A stretch of 64,000 nucleotides of DNA from UBA3792 sp045114775 (GCA_045114775.1 JBGULC010000043.1:62001-126000), one strand, 5' to 3'; positions 23,763-31,155 are shown, counted from the stretch's first letter. Translations and numbers: made by a program. The notes: generated by a model from the letters alone, not told the origin.

Positions 23763-25163
23763 TTACATCTTCGGCACCAGCATCAGCGCGAGGCCGAAAA
23801 GGATCAGAAGCGAGGTTACGTCCACGATCGTGGTGATGAACGGGCCGGCCATGACCGCAGGGTCAAAACCGATCTTCTTTGCGAGGATCGGCAGCGAGCA
23901 GCCGATGAACTTCGCAAGGAACACCGTGCAGCAGAGCGCGATCGAAACGGTGACCGCGATCAGCAGATACGGCGTGAATTGGTTGTTGAAATTGTTGTGG
24001 TAGGTGATGACGTACATCAGCATCATTTTGCCGAAGTTGACCACGGCGAGCGTAGCGCCTGCAAGCAGGGAGATGCGCCACTCCTTGAAGATGACCCGGG
24101 GGAGATCCCGAAACTCGATCTCACCGAGCGAGATGCCGCGGATGATCGTGACGGACGCCTGATTGCCCGCGTTGCCGCCGGTGTCCATCAGCATCGGGAT
24201 GCACGCAAGCAGCATTGCGCTGATGAAAGACTGGAACTGTACGCTCATCAGGTTGCTGAAATGGTTGATGACGAGCTCGGTGAAGATCGCGGCGACCATC
24301 AGGATGCACAGCCAGGGGATGCGGTGGATGTACAGCGAGAACACGCCGGTCTTCAGATACGGCTTGTCGGACGGCGTGATCGCTGCCATCTTTTCGATAT
24401 CCTCGGTGGCCTCTTCCTGCAGGACGTCGATCGCGTCGTCGACCGTGACGATACCGACGAGGCGGTTCTCGCCGTCCACGACCGGCAGCGCCAGAAGGTC
24501 GTACTTACTGAGCATCTGCGCCACGGTCTCCTGGTCGTCCAGGGTCTTGCAGGAGATCACGTTCTGGTCGGCAAGGTCGCCGATCAGCGTATCGGGCTGG
24601 GCAAGGATCAAACGGCGGATCGTCACGTAGCCGTAGAGGGTGCGGTCCGCGCGGGTAACGTAGCAGATGTTGATCGTTTCCTTGTCGATGCCGGTGCGGC
24701 GGATCGTCTTGATCGCGTCCTCGACGGTCAGGTTCGGGCGCAGCTCGACGTATTCCGTCGTCATCATGCTGCCCGCAGAATCGTCCGGGTATTTCAGAAG
24801 CTCGTTGATAAGCTTGCGCGTGTCGGGATCGGCCTGGGACAGGATCCTCTTTACGACGTTTGCCGGCATTTCTTCGACGATGTCGACGGCGTCGTCGATG
24901 TACAGCTCGTCGATGACTTCCTTGAGCTCGGAATCCGAGAAGCCCTTGATAAGAAGCTCCTGGGAATCGCTTTCCATCTCGACGAAGGTGTCCGCTGCAA
25001 GCTCCTTCGGGAGCAAGCGGAACAGCCGCGGCAGGAATTCGGGCTCAAGGTCCTCAAACAGCGCGGCAATATCCGCTGCGTTCATCGTAACGAGAATATC
25101 GCGCAGCGTTCCGTATTTTTTGGATTCGATCAGCGAAGTGATCGCGGTGGCAAGATTCGCCAT
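23763..25163 (-). CDS. mgtE: Magnesium transporter MgtE
   Basis: 466 residues, full length. The N-terminal superhelical domain includes ALFEDLEPEFLPRLFRLLPK. Two CBS domains follow (DDSAGSMMTTEYVEL; EETVAQMLSKYDLLALPVVD), then five membrane helices with the selectivity signature DTGGNAGNQASVTIIRGI. MgtE homodimers carry Mg2+ and close when Mg2+ occupies the cytosolic domains. The upstream transcript has a promoter, a 22-bp palindrome and a 29-codon ORF, but no sequence I can match to the M-box riboswitch. Confidence 0.97.
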   Translation of the reverse strand: MANLATAITSLIESKKYGTLRDILVTMNAADIAALFEDLEPEFLPRLFRLLPKELAADTFVEMESDSQELLIKGFSDSELKEVIDELYIDDAVDIVEEMPANVVKRILSQADPDTRKLINELLKYPDDSAGSMMTTEYVELRPNLTVEDAIKTIRRTGIDKETINICYVTRADRTLYGYVTIRRLILAQPDTLIGDLADQNVISCKTLDDQETVAQMLSKYDLLALPVVDGENRLVGIVTVDDAIDVLQEEATEDIEKMAAITPSDKPYLKTGVFSLYIHRIPWLCILMVAAIFTELVINHFSNLMSVQFQSFISAMLLACIPMLMDTGGNAGNQASVTIIRGISLGEIEFRDLPRVIFKEWRISLLAGATLAVVNFGKMMLMYVITYHNNFNNQFTPYLLIAVTVSIALCCTVFLAKFIGCSLPILAKKIGFDPAVMAGPFITTIVDVTSLLILFGLALMLVPKM

Positions 25164-25216
25164 ACAGTCTTCCTCCTTTGCTTATGAAAATAGGAGCAAG
25201 ACCCGCTTATTCGGAT

Positions 25217-25306
25217 TCAGCGATGGAGCGGCTGCCATAAGGGCACGTCCGATGCGTTTCCGCGTATCAGCGGGCTTGCAGAGCCGGTACTACTGCCTGC
25301 ATCCAT
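25217..25306 (-). CDS. Small upstream ORF in the mgtE leader (29 codons)
   Basis: ATG at 25306 follows a near-perfect aaaggaggt site at 25314-25322. The peptide begins MDAGSSTGSASPLIRG and ends in VPLWQPLHR. It stops 53 nt before mgtE, which has its own ggagg site. A ribosome site this strong argues for real translation. A leader peptide that senses Mg2+ or amino acids is plausible, but no known family is recognised. Confidence 0.55.
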   Translation of the reverse strand: MDAGSSTGSASPLIRGNASDVPLWQPLHR

Positions 25307-25338
25307 GACAGCCACCTCCTTTTGAATGAAATGGGAAA

Positions 25339-25360
25339 ATGAAAAACGATCGTTTTTCAT
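25339..25360. promoter_or_regulatory. Perfect 22-bp palindrome in the mgtE leader
   Basis: Each half is ATGAAAAACGA (and complement TCGTTTTTCAT). It starts about 20 bp downstream of the -10 box, so it could be an operator in DNA or a hairpin in the leader RNA. Confidence 0.6.
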
Positions 25361-25379
25361 CATCAGCCTTAGCAAAATT

Positions 25380-25408
25380 ATTTTATTCCGTTCAATCGGC
25401 GTTGTCAA
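25380..25408 (-). promoter_or_regulatory. Sigma-A promoter of mgtE
   Basis: On the minus strand TTGACA (25403-25408) and TAAAAT (25380-25385), 17-bp spacer. Predicted leader of about 210 nt before mgtE. Confidence 0.85.
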
Positions 25409-25640
25409 CGCTTTTTCGTCCGAACCGCGTATTTTTCTGCACTTGCGTTTTCTGTACGCTTGTGTTATCATGCATTGACCAAAAGGAAAACGCGGAAACA
25501 GGCTTCGCACGCGGCGGTCTTTGGCCCGAAGATTCGCGAATCGTTTTTGATTCTGTTACATTTCTGACGCATTTACGGCGTATAATGAAGACACTTGAAA
25601 GAATGGGGGATCCCGTTCCGAGAGAAATGGAGGAAATACA

Positions 25641-26276
25641 ATGGTGAAAAAATGGATCGGCATACTGCTTGCCGTCATACTTTGTCTGGCGTTCCTGCCG
25701 GTCGCGCTTGCGGAGGGCGAGGGAGATATGCCGGAGATCACACATGAGGAGACAAGCGATACCTATAAGGACCGCCTGATGGACTCGTTCGATCAGACGG
25801 TGCTGGCGGCGGAGAAGAACATCCGTAACCAGCTTCGCAACGTACTGTTCCGCGAGGAGATCACGGTCACAGCCGAGAATTACAAGAACATCATGCGTTA
25901 TGTGAACGAAGCGATGACAAAGCGTTCTTTGTCGGAAGGCGCGGCGCTTGATCATTATACCGAGCAGGATTACAACATTGCCGTTGAGCTGATTGAGAAG
26001 ATCTGTGACGAGCTGGACCTCGACTATTCGATCGATCCGAGCAACGATTCGCAGAACGAGTTCACAAAGGTGATCACGATCAAGAAGAACGGCAAGGTCC
26101 TCGGCAGGATCAACAGCGACGCAAAGACCGACGAGGTCGACGAGATCGCGGCGGAGGATCCGAAAAAGCCTCAGATCGGCTGGATCATCGGAGGCGGCGT
26201 GCTGATCGCGGCGGCTGCGGTGTTCGGCGTAGTGCTGATCGTTCGGATGGAACGAAAGAAGAAAGAGGCTGCGTAA
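25641..26276 (+). CDS. Secreted/anchored surface protein of the sortase locus
   Basis: 211 residues. A signal peptide ends near LPVALAEGE. The body is Asp/Glu-rich and helical (residues 40-130) with a small beta part near 140-155. The C-terminus has the three-part layout of a sortase substrate: a short motif DPKKPQIG (173-180), a hydrophobic segment 181-201 and the positive tail RMERKKKEAA. There is no LPxTG; KPQIG is distantly like sortase B motifs (NPQTN). A plain membrane anchor is the alternative. ATG follows ggagg; the sortase gene starts one base after the stop. Confidence 0.7.
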   Translation: MVKKWIGILLAVILCLAFLPVALAEGEGDMPEITHEETSDTYKDRLMDSFDQTVLAAEKNIRNQLRNVLFREEITVTAENYKNIMRYVNEAMTKRSLSEGAALDHYTEQDYNIAVELIEKICDELDLDYSIDPSNDSQNEFTKVITIKKNGKVLGRINSDAKTDEVDEIAAEDPKKPQIGWIIGGGVLIAAAAVFGVVLIVRMERKKKEAA

Positions 26277-26277
26277 C

Positions 26278-26952
26278 ATGGATGCACGCGCAAGGGCCGG
26301 ATATTCGGTCGGAAGGGGCTTTGCGCTGAGCATTCCCTTTCTGCTGTTTTTTGCAGGTGTATTCTTTGCGGGTATGTACCTGTTCCAGTCGGTGGTCGAG
26401 GAGACCGCCTATTTCGGTATGCTTGTCGGCGGCAGCGCGGCGGAGACTGTCGAATCCGAGCCGGAGGAGACTTCGGAGATCGGGTTTATTCCGTCCGGCA
26501 AGCCTGCGACACTTTCGCGTATTCCGTCGATTCCGTACGGGAAGCAGTTTGCGCGGCTCAATGTGGAGGGGTGGACGAAGCGCGATATCCCCGTGTTTCT
26601 CGGCTCCGACAAGAAGCTTCTGAAGAAAGGCGCAGGCATGTCGTTCGGGTCGTTCTTCCCGGGCGAGGGCGGCTGCACGATCATCTCCGCGCACGTGACG
26701 CGCGAATTCGGAGAGCTTGAGGACACGCCGGTCGGCGCGACCGTTACGGTCGAGACAAGCTACGGCCCGTATACCTATCGTGTGACGGACAAGCGCGTTG
26801 CGTACGGGACCGACGCATGGTATAAGGACGCAGGGCAGAAGTCGGACCTGATGCTCTATACCTGCTATCCGCGTGACAACGGCGGCAAACGCCGGACGGA
26901 GCGGTGCGTGCTGCTCTGCACACTGATCGACGGTGCGGAGGTGGTCAAATGA
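26278..26952 (+). CDS. srt: Sortase family protein
   Basis: 224 residues. An N-terminal membrane anchor (residues 15-40) and a Glu-rich linker precede the beta-barrel. The catalytic triad is visible: His139 in IISAHVT, Cys196 in LYTCYP, and probably Arg209 just before CVLLC. The usual TGH of class A is ISAH here. The LYTCYP motif and the short size point to the class C/D/E group. It sits directly between its likely substrate gene and a membrane-protein gene and overlaps the latter by four bases. Confidence 0.85.
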   Translation: MDARARAGYSVGRGFALSIPFLLFFAGVFFAGMYLFQSVVEETAYFGMLVGGSAAETVESEPEETSEIGFIPSGKPATLSRIPSIPYGKQFARLNVEGWTKRDIPVFLGSDKKLLKKGAGMSFGSFFPGEGGCTIISAHVTREFGELEDTPVGATVTVETSYGPYTYRVTDKRVAYGTDAWYKDAGQKSDLMLYTCYPRDNGGKRRTERCVLLCTLIDGAEVVK

Positions 26953-27779
26953 AGGTCATCAGAGGAATCGGAACGATCATCGTTCTGGCATTGCTTATTG
27001 CCGCGATCGTACTGACGCTGGCGGTCGGGCTCGTTCGCTTTATCGCTGTGAATCCGGCGTTTCTGAAGACCTTCCTGCCGACGGACGATTACTGTGCGGA
27101 GCTGCGCTCGTTGGTGTCGGAGGATCTCGATCACGTTGCGCTGCAATACGGATTTGAGGAAGGTGAGCTTGGAAAGCTCCTGAAGAATAAGACGATCCGC
27201 GCCTATACGAACGATATGATCGATGCGTTCTTTGCTGCGGAGGACGCCGCGGACCTGAAGCTTCCGAAGTATCCGACAGAGGCGTTTGAAGCGCTTGCGC
27301 GCGAGAGATCGGACTTTGACGCGCAGGGCGTTTCCGACTTTGCGGAGGATTGCGCGAGGGCGGTCGAGGAGGACCTTGCAGCGATCAACGTCCCGGAGAT
27401 CGTCGGCTGGTTCACGACGCTCAAAAATCATCAGTTGATGAGGTGGTCGCTGCCGTTGTTCGTTGCCGGAGCGCTGCTTTCGATCGTGATGATCGTCTTT
27501 CTGAAACTGATGTACGCGGGAGGTTCCGGCAGATTCGGCTCGGTCGTCGTCATGGGCGGTCTGTTCATGGGTATAACGCTTGTGTTTGTTCCGGTCATGC
27601 AGTTTTTGCTGTTCGACTACGTCGGCAGACTCAAACTCACGGCGTCTGCGTTCCGTACGGTGCTTACCGGGTATCTCAATACGGTCCTATACGGATGGTT
27701 CTTCGTGCTTTTGACGCTGGAGATCCTGGTGATTCTGTTCTCGATCATCGCGGTCATCCGCGCAAGCAGGAGGAGATAA
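26949..27779 (+). CDS. Membrane protein of the sortase operon
   Basis: 276 residues. One membrane segment (residues 5-30), an extracytoplasmic helical domain of about 140 residues rich in Asp, Glu and Leu, then four hydrophobic segments between residues 165 and 270 and the end RASRRR. I do not recognise the family. It overlaps the sortase stop (ATGA), so the three genes are a tight operon. It may assist assembly or anchoring of the upstream surface protein. Confidence 0.75.
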   Translation: MKVIRGIGTIIVLALLIAAIVLTLAVGLVRFIAVNPAFLKTFLPTDDYCAELRSLVSEDLDHVALQYGFEEGELGKLLKNKTIRAYTNDMIDAFFAAEDAADLKLPKYPTEAFEALARERSDFDAQGVSDFAEDCARAVEEDLAAINVPEIVGWFTTLKNHQLMRWSLPLFVAGALLSIVMIVFLKLMYAGGSGRFGSVVVMGGLFMGITLVFVPVMQFLLFDYVGRLKLTASAFRTVLTGYLNTVLYGWFFVLLTLEILVILFSIIAVIRASRRR

Positions 27780-27797
27780 TTGTAAGCAACGTCAACC

Positions 27798-27830
27798 GTC
27801 CCCGGCAAGATGTGCCGGGGACTGTTTTTT
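27798..27830 (+). terminator. Terminator of the sortase operon
   Basis: Perfect 10-bp arms gtccccggca/tgccggggac (27798-27807, 27813-27822) and six T. Confidence 0.88.
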
Positions 27831-27832
27831 GC

Positions 27833-27861
27833 TTGACGGGGGTGCGTAATACAGATATAAT
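27833..27861 (+). promoter_or_regulatory. Promoter upstream of the DUF4041 island
   Basis: TTGACG (27833-27838) and TATAAT (27856-27861), 17-bp spacer, starting immediately after the preceding terminator's T-run. Confidence 0.8.
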
Positions 27862-27942
27862 ATTTATGGAATATGTGAAATGTTGTTGTAACATCTTCCG
27901 TTTTGAATTGTAAATTCGTATGGAGACATAGGCGGAGGACTT

Positions 27943-27996
27943 ATGCGGGAAACGGCGCAGGTTGACAGGAGAACCGTCCCCTTGTTACGCAAATAA
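27943..27996 (+). pseudogene. Orphan translation start cut by a repeat (17 codons)
   Basis: ATG at 27943 has a ggagg site (27934-27938) and lies about 75 nt after a strong promoter, but the frame runs into the repeat at 27961-27988 and stops at 27996. It looks like the start of a gene replaced by the repeat and island, or a short leader ORF. Confidence 0.35.
27961..27988 (+). repeat. Left flanking inverted repeat of the DUF4041 island
   Basis: The 18-mer gaaccgtccccttgttac at 27971-27988 matches the reverse complement of 29295-29312 in 17 of 18 positions. A gttgaca heptamer adjoins each copy on its outer side. Confidence 0.7.
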
Positions 27997-28022
27997 TCAC
28001 GAAATCGACTTTGGAGGTTGTT

Positions 28023-29285
28023 ATGTCACTATTCGGTCGTAAAGAAAAGCAAGAAATTGAGCGTCTAAAATCAATTATGACACCAGAGCAAATGCAGTTG
28101 ATAGATATCCAAAGACAAATTGAAATGCACTCTCAAGAATTGAATACTATTCTTGAGCAAATAAATAAAGCACAGCGTAAACTGGAAAACACTAATAATA
28201 CCCTTAATCTCAAGAAGCAGGAAATCATCGAAACCGATGAAGTAGTTTTGCTTCAATCCTTTGGCGTATATACACCGCACTATTCTTATACCATTTCCGA
28301 TGAATATAAAACTGAATTAGATAGAGTTCGAGCAAGACAAAAAGAGATGATAAAAAACGATACTGCGGTGCTTGGCAACAATAGCTGGCAGGTAAACGGC
28401 AGCTCAGCTCAGGGTAAGAGAATGGTAAAAGATATGCAAAAGTTGTTGTTGCGTGCGTTCAATGCTGAGTGCGATGATTCCATTGAACACGTGCGGTTCA
28501 ATAATATCGAAGCATGCGAAAAAAAGATCATAGCTTCAGCTGAGAATATAAGCAAATTGGGCCGGATTATGCAAATTGCGATTGCAGGAAATTACGTTAA
28601 CCTAAAGATAGATGAATTACACTTGATGCATGAATATCAGCTAAAGAAGCAAGCCGAAAAGGAAGCTGCTAAAGAGCTACGAGCAAAGCAACGTGAAGAA
28701 GCAAAAGTTGCTAAGGAATTAGAAGAAGAAAAGAAAAAACTGGAAAAAGAACAATCTCATTACGAGAACGAGTTGAAGCGCATATCTGAAAGGATTCTGT
28801 CTGCTTCTGAGCAAGAAAAAGAGGAATTGGAAGCAAAAAAAGTAATACTTGAGAGTCAACTCAATACTATTCAAAAAGAAATGGATGAAGTGGATTATCG
28901 TTCTGCAAACCAAAAAGCCGGTTATGTTTATATTATTTCCAATATTGGTGCATTTGGCGAAAATATCTATAAAATCGGAATGACAAGACGTCTAGACCCA
29001 ACAGAACGAATCGATGAATTGGGTGATGCATCTGTTCCCTTCAATTTTGATACGCATGCTATTATTTTTACAGATGATGCACCAAAGCTTGAAACTGCGT
29101 TGCACAATGCATTTGCAAACAGAAAAGTGAATCATATTAACCAACGCCGTGAGTTTTTCCATGTTACGCTGGATGAGATCAAAGATGTTATTCGCAAAAA
29201 CTATGATAAAACAGTAGAATTTGTTGATGTTCCTCCGGCTGAACAATATCGTGAATCGCTGAAAATACAGAAGTCGCTTGAATAA
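28023..29285 (+). CDS. DUF4041 / T5orf172 (GIY-YIG-like) domain protein
   Basis: 420 residues from ATG 28023 behind ggagg (TTG at 28011 is less likely). The first 60 residues are coiled coil, then a DUF4041-type region (VVLLQSFGVYTPHYSYTISD and later FNAECDDSIEHVRFNNI), a very long Lys/Glu coiled coil (about 200-290), and a C-terminal T5orf172 domain: AGYVYIISNIGAFGENIYKI, GMTRRLDPTERIDELGD, NHINQRREFFHV. This domain is related to GIY-YIG nucleases; a nuclease role is inferred. Such proteins are common on mobile and phage-linked DNA. The gene is far more AT-rich than all neighbours, with AAA, GAA and TTA codons, which suggests transfer. Confidence 0.85.
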   Translation: MSLFGRKEKQEIERLKSIMTPEQMQLIDIQRQIEMHSQELNTILEQINKAQRKLENTNNTLNLKKQEIIETDEVVLLQSFGVYTPHYSYTISDEYKTELDRVRARQKEMIKNDTAVLGNNSWQVNGSSAQGKRMVKDMQKLLLRAFNAECDDSIEHVRFNNIEACEKKIIASAENISKLGRIMQIAIAGNYVNLKIDELHLMHEYQLKKQAEKEAAKELRAKQREEAKVAKELEEEKKKLEKEQSHYENELKRISERILSASEQEKEELEAKKVILESQLNTIQKEMDEVDYRSANQKAGYVYIISNIGAFGENIYKIGMTRRLDPTERIDELGDASVPFNFDTHAIIFTDDAPKLETALHNAFANRKVNHINQRREFFHVTLDEIKDVIRKNYDKTVEFVDVPPAEQYRESLKIQKSLE

Positions 29286-29294
29286 AACAAGGAA

Positions 29295-29312
29295 GTGACA
29301 AGGGGACGGTTC
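29295..29312 (-). repeat. Right flanking inverted repeat of the DUF4041 island
   Basis: gtgacaaggggacggttc, the inverted partner of 27971-27988, beginning 10 nt after the DUF4041 stop, followed by tgttgaca. Confidence 0.7.
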
Positions 29313-29329
29313 TGTTGACACATTCTCCG

Positions 29330-29740
29330 CTGTGATGTTTTTTGACGGGGCGTCGGGGTCGACGCTCCCTACGAATCACCGCGCAAGATTGAGCGCTCAA
29401 TCAAGCTCCCCTTGACAGGGGAGCTGGCTGCGAAGCAGCCTGAAGGGTAGTCCATGAATTGCCCTGCGGGCACGAATTGCGGCGGAGCCGTTATGACCCC
29501 CTCATCAGTCAACTTTGTTGACAGCTTCTCCACCCTAAAAGGGGGAGAAGCCTCCTATTATTTATTGCCTTCCCCCTTGGGTGGGGAAGGTGCCGTTAGG
29601 CAGATGAGGGGGATGAATCGCGCTTCGCGCATGAATTGACCTTGCGGTCGTAAACTGCCTGCGGCATGAATGCGGAAACGGGGCGCCGAGGACGTCGCCC
29701 CCTACAACGCCATGAATTGCGGCAGAGCCGCATGAAAAAG
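29330..29740. repeat. Dense island of mosaic palindromic repeats
   Basis: No gene is supportable. From left to right: a ggggcgtcg/cgacgctccc unit (29344-29372); an agctcccctt-gaca-ggggagct hairpin with trailing gctgcgaagcagc (29403-29450); an ATGAATTGC double unit (29454-29496); nested ccccctcatc...gatgaggggg arms enclosing gagaagc-type and ccttccccc hairpins (29497-29612); a second ATGAATTG double unit (29613-29674); a ggcgcc/cgccccc unit (29678-29703); and a third ATGAATTGCGGC-GCCGCATGA unit (29712-29736). The same unit types recur at 1819-1988, 49260-49420 and 55670. Confidence 0.75.
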
Positions 29741-29764
29741 TCCCGAAGATTGCGAAAAAAACGC

Positions 29765-29793
29765 TTGACAAAAGCGGAAGGCGTCGTTATAAT
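29765..29793 (+). promoter_or_regulatory. Promoter of infC-rpmI-rplT
   Basis: Consensus TTGACA (29765-29770) and TATAAT (29788-29793), 17-bp spacer. Confidence 0.88.
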
Positions 29794-29799
29794 ACTGAT

Positions 29800-29924
29800 G
29801 TTTTCAAGCAGAGCGCCCGCTCTCACCTGCCGGCAATCGCGCCGCGTCACGGTTCATAGATCGCAAGAACTATCGAAAGTGGGTGCATTCTGCGCCCACT
29901 GTTTTTCTTAGGAGGTGTTTTTTC
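29800..29924 (+). promoter_or_regulatory. L20-type leader with intrinsic terminator
   Basis: The 125-nt leader of infC ends in a terminator hairpin, arms agtgggtgc (29878-29886) and gcgcccact (29892-29900), followed by five T, only 20 nt before the start codon. In Bacillota this operon is controlled by L20 binding such a leader and promoting termination. Location and terminator are seen; L20 binding is inferred. Confidence 0.75.
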
Positions 29925-30434
29925 ATCGCTACGCAGGACATGCAGATCAACGAACAGATCCGCGACCCCGAAGTGCGGCTGATCGACGAAAACGGACAGC
30001 AGCTCGGTATTATGGACGTGCGCGACGCACAGCGTCTGGCGGACGAACGCGAACTGGACCTCGTGAAGGTTTCAAGTAACGTCCCCCCGACATGCAAGCT
30101 CATGGATTACAGCAAGTACCGCTACGACATGCTCAAGCGGGAAAAGGAACAGAAGCGCAACCAGAAGATCATCGAGATCAAGGAAATCCGTCTTTCCGCC
30201 ACCATCGACCAGCACGACATGGAGGTCAAGGCGAAACAGTGTGATAAGTTCCTGCGCAACGGCGACAAGGTGAAGGTGTCCATCCGCTTCCGCGGCAGAC
30301 AGATCACCAAGGGCGAAATGGGCGAGGACGTCATGGAGAGCTTCTTCGACATGGTATCCGACGTCGCGGTGAAGGAACGTCCTCCCAAGCAAGAGGGCAG
30401 AAATATGTTCATGGTGCTTGCACCGAAAAAGTAA
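29925..30434 (+). CDS. infC: Translation initiation factor IF-3 (ATC start)
   Basis: 169 residues. DMQINEQIRDPEVRLIDENG and CKLMDYSKYRYDMLKREKEQ (N-domain) and KEIRLSATIDQHDMEVKAKQ and FRGRQITKGEMG (C-domain) are full length. The start is read as ATC at 29925: aggagg (29910-29915) lies 9 nt before it, while the first ATG (29940) is 24 nt away. Non-AUG starts such as AUU or AUC are the known basis of infC autoregulation, since IF-3 rejects them. Confidence 0.93.
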   Translation: MATQDMQINEQIRDPEVRLIDENGQQLGIMDVRDAQRLADERELDLVKVSSNVPPTCKLMDYSKYRYDMLKREKEQKRNQKIIEIKEIRLSATIDQHDMEVKAKQCDKFLRNGDKVKVSIRFRGRQITKGEMGEDVMESFFDMVSDVAVKERPPKQEGRNMFMVLAPKK

Positions 30435-30461
30435 TCGAAAGTATTCTCAGGAGGAACAACA

Positions 30462-30659
30462 ATGCCGAAGATCAAAACCCATCGCGGCGCAGCAAAGCGT
30501 TTTTCCGTGACCAAGTCCGGCAAGATCAAGCGCGCCAAGGCTTACAAGAGCCACATTCTCACCAAGAAGAGCACCAAGAGACTTCGCGGTCTGCGTCAGA
30601 CCGGCTACATCGCCGAGGAAGAACAGAAGAAAGTCCGCGAGCTGATCCCGTATAAGTAA
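30462..30659 (+). CDS. rpmI: 50S ribosomal protein L35
   Basis: 65 residues: PKIKTHRGAAKRFSVTKSGK, KRAKAYKSHILTKKSTKRLR. Full length and very basic, 27 nt after infC in the classic infC-rpmI-rplT order. Confidence 0.97.
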   Translation: MPKIKTHRGAAKRFSVTKSGKIKRAKAYKSHILTKKSTKRLRGLRQTGYIAEEEQKKVRELIPYK

Positions 30660-30673
30660 GGAGGAACAAAACC

Positions 30674-31030
30674 ATGGCAAGAATTAAGAGAGCAGTCAAC
30701 GCCGTTAAGAAACGCCGTAAGGTCCTCCGCCTTGCAAAGGGCTACTACGGAGCAAAGAGCAAGCAGTATCGCGCGGCCAGCCAGCAGGTCATGAAGTCCA
30801 TGGCGTATGCGTACGTCGGCAGAAAGCTCAAGAAGCGTGAGTACCGTAAACTGTGGATCGCCCGTATCAATGCAGGCGCCCGCATGAACGGCACCACCTA
30901 CAGCCGCCTCATCAACGGCCTCAAGCTCGCCAACGTCGACATCAACCGCAAGGTCCTCGCAGACCTTGCGATCACCGACATGAATGCGTTCGCGAACCTT
31001 TGCGAGATCGCAAAGGCCGCCCGCAACTGA
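30674..31030 (+). CDS. rplT: 50S ribosomal protein L20
   Basis: 118 residues: RIKRAVNAVKKRRKVLRLAKGY at the N-terminus and RINAGARMNGTTYSRLINGL at the C-terminus. It is essential for early 50S assembly and is the expected regulator of this operon's leader. Confidence 0.98.
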   Translation: MARIKRAVNAVKKRRKVLRLAKGYYGAKSKQYRAASQQVMKSMAYAYVGRKLKKREYRKLWIARINAGARMNGTTYSRLINGLKLANVDINRKVLADLAITDMNAFANLCEIAKAARN

Positions 31031-31041
31031 TTTCGGCGCAA

Positions 31042-31070
31042 AACGCCTCCGTTTCGACGGGGGCGTTTTT
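31042..31070 (+). terminator. Terminator of infC-rpmI-rplT
   Basis: 11-bp stem aacgcctccgt/acgggggcgtt around a TTCG loop, then TTTTT. Confidence 0.9.
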
Positions 31071-31098
31071 CATTTGTCCATGAAATCGTTTGTCCATC

Positions 31099-31127
31099 TT
31101 GCAATTCGCACAGCGGTTTGATACAAT
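31099..31127 (+). promoter_or_regulatory. Promoter of the surface acylation cluster
   Basis: TTGCAA (31099-31104) and TACAAT (31122-31127), 17-bp spacer. Confidence 0.78.
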
Positions 31128-31155
31128 AAGACAGATTTCGAAAGGAGGATCCGGT

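Larger units (their letters stand above)
25307..25640. other. Divergent control region between mgtE leader and the sortase operon
   Basis: Holds the mgtE promoter, its palindrome and the ribosome site of the small ORF on the left. On the right a TATAAT at 25581-25586, without a good -35 box (TTACAT at 25556-25561, 19-bp spacing), may serve the plus-strand operon. Nothing else recognisable. Confidence 0.5.

Noticed and set aside
25164..25400. M-box (ykoK) magnesium riboswitch before mgtE
   Set aside because: The leader is the right length, but I could not recognise the conserved M-box loops; the space is largely taken by the small ORF. A covariance search would settle this.
27866..27913. Possible 15-codon ORF with Cys-Cys-Cys, resembling a cysteine leader peptide
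   Set aside because: Its ATG lies at or before the predicted transcript start (about 27868), it has no ribosome site, and no sulfur gene follows.
29883..29942. infC starting upstream at 29883 or at ATG 29940
   Set aside because: 29883 lies in the terminator hairpin; 29940 is too far from the aggagg site. ATC 29925 has ideal spacing and a precedent in infC.
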